Shown here one piece after another: positions 6,946 to 7,206 of a stretch of DNA of 7,206 bases; positions within the stretch are counted from its first letter, which is position 1; each line of letters starts with the position of its first letter. The DNA is taken from positions 1 to 7,206 of the forward strand of contig JAPLKY010000415.1 in NCBI GenBank assembly GCA_026387805.1, written 5' to 3'. The notes beneath the pieces were generated by a model. The model had not been told where the DNA came from, did no database searches, and saw nothing but the letters and a program-made list of their open reading frames with translations. The translations under genes and the position numbers were made by a program. The stretch is from Candidatus Krumholzibacteriia bacterium. GTDB lineage: Bacteria > Krumholzibacteriota > Krumholzibacteriia > Krumholzibacteriales > Krumholzibacteriaceae.

Positions 6946-7136
6946 ATCATTTCGGTCGAGAGAAGGTGATATTCCCCGGATCCGATCGAATCCTCGAAGA
7001 TGAAGACGACCCCCTTCGAGTAGTAGTACCAGAGCTGATAGTTCCTCCCCATCCGGGGCTCCTGCCGATCCTCGACCTTGTCGGGGCGCCCGTTCTGTAT
7101 ATAGATCTTGCCCATGTCCGTCCGCCAGCCGGCAAT
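6942..7136 (-). pseudogene. C-terminal remnant of a GWxTD-domain protein, 5' part missing
   Basis: The minus-strand frame 7136-6942 encodes 64 residues beginning IAGWRTDMGKIYIQNGRPDK, then NYQLWYYYSKGVVFIFEDS and ending GEYHLLSTEMM. This is the end of a GWxTD domain: the GWRTD motif, an NG(P/R)PD-type turn followed by VEDR, the WYY strand and the (V/R)F(V/I)F.D strand followed by a GxGEY-like end. GWxTD proteins usually have hundreds of residues before this point, including an FWxxRDP-like region. Here in-frame TAA codons at 7139-7137 and 7145-7143 lie just before Ile-Ala-Gly, and the DNA upstream is AT-rich and unrelated in composition. The gene is therefore truncated. An internal ATG at 7115 could restart translation of 57 residues but has no ribosome-binding site. 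The stop codon overlaps the start of the peptide-binding lipoprotein gene, so the intact gene was the preceding member of the operon. The function of GWxTD proteins is not established. Confidence 0.85.
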
Positions 7137-7162
7137 TTAATTTTATCCATAACTCAGGTTAC

Positions 7163-7191
7163 ATAAAATACATAGAGGAAAATTATGTCAG
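7163..7191 (-). promoter_or_regulatory. Possible outward-facing promoter towards the peptide-uptake operon
   Basis: On the minus strand, CTGACA (7191-7186, 5 of 6 matches to the -35 consensus) is followed by a 17-nt spacer and TTTTAT (7168-7163, 4 of 6 matches to the -10 consensus). It points out of the AT-rich tract into the GWxTD remnant and the transporter genes. AT-rich DNA yields such matches by chance, so this is tentative. Confidence 0.25.
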
Positions 7192-7206
7192 TTGAAAATA
7201 AATTAG
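7185..7206 (+). CDS. Possible start of an AT-rich plus-strand gene, 7 codons visible
   Basis: An ATG at 7185 begins MSVENKL and stays open to the edge of the window. A ribosome-binding sequence AGAGGA (7174-7179) lies 5 nt upstream, which is ideal spacing. It is the only good plus-strand start signal in the window that is not antisense to a recognised gene. Its codons are AT-rich, unlike the neighbouring operon. A transposase or other element-encoded protein is plausible given the junction beside it, but seven residues cannot identify it. Confidence 0.4.

Larger units (their letters stand above)
7134..7206. mobile_element. Putative left end of an inserted AT-rich element (runs off the right edge)
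   Basis: Base composition drops abruptly at about 7133/7134: the operon side is strongly GC-rich, while these 73 bases are mostly A and T. The change falls exactly where the GWxTD reading frame is lost. The tract holds a small palindrome TAAC-TCAG-GTTA (7150-7161) and the probable beginning of a plus-strand gene at 7185. This arrangement (terminal AT-rich sequence, a short gap, then a gene reading inwards) is what the end of an insertion sequence looks like. I do not recognise the family, and neither the far end nor a target duplication is visible. Alternatives are another rearrangement or a chimeric assembly join. Confidence 0.45.

Noticed and set aside
6947..7150. 67-codon minus-strand frame starting in the AT-rich tract
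   Set aside because: It runs one frame off the GWxTD remnant and gives a Ser/Arg/Thr-rich product. The GWRTD frame carries the real homology. It could be expressed as an accidental peptide but is not a recognisable gene.

Overview
The window looks like a piece of a GC-rich Gram-negative genome. The 64-residue remnant of a GWxTD-domain protein and the uncharacterised outer-membrane beta-barrel ending in Phe point towards an FCB-type or related uncultured lineage, such as the Krumholzibacteria, Eisenbacteria, Latescibacteria or Zixibacteria. That placement is inference from gene content; no taxonomic marker gene is present.

Every well-supported gene lies on the minus strand, so transcription runs from high to low coordinates. 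From the right edge there is first an AT-rich tract (about 7134-7206) with the possible first codons of a plus-strand gene. It abuts a truncated GWxTD gene (6942-7136). A tightly packed operon follows: a peptide-binding lipoprotein (5380-6945), a DppB-type permease (4426-5364), a DppC-type permease (3527-4429) and an NlpC/P60 cysteine peptidase with SH3b-like domains (2456-3526). Junctions are 4-nt GTGA overlaps (GWxTD/binding protein and DppB/DppC), a 15-nt gap (binding protein/DppB) and direct abutment (DppC/NlpC-P60).

The transporter imports an oligopeptide or dipeptide. The partner peptidase family cuts gamma-D-Glu-diamino acid bonds in cell-wall peptides. Together they suggest scavenging or recycling of murein peptides, much like Bacillus ykfC beside peptide-transport genes. 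The ATPase genes (DppD/DppF) are missing and must be supplied from elsewhere.

After the operon comes a 406-bp non-coding interval (2050-2455). It holds a strong sigma70-like promoter, a palindrome over its -10 box and a predicted leader of about 290 nt. The leader feeds an outer-membrane beta-barrel gene (601-2049) that ends in a clear intrinsic terminator (546-575). The left edge carries the first 161 codons of a rhomboid intramembrane serine protease (1-485).

The most notable feature is the right edge. The GWxTD frame is cut just upstream of its diagnostic GWRTD motif, exactly where base composition falls from GC-rich to very AT-rich. This is best explained by insertion of a mobile element, or another rearrangement, into the head of the peptide-uptake operon.
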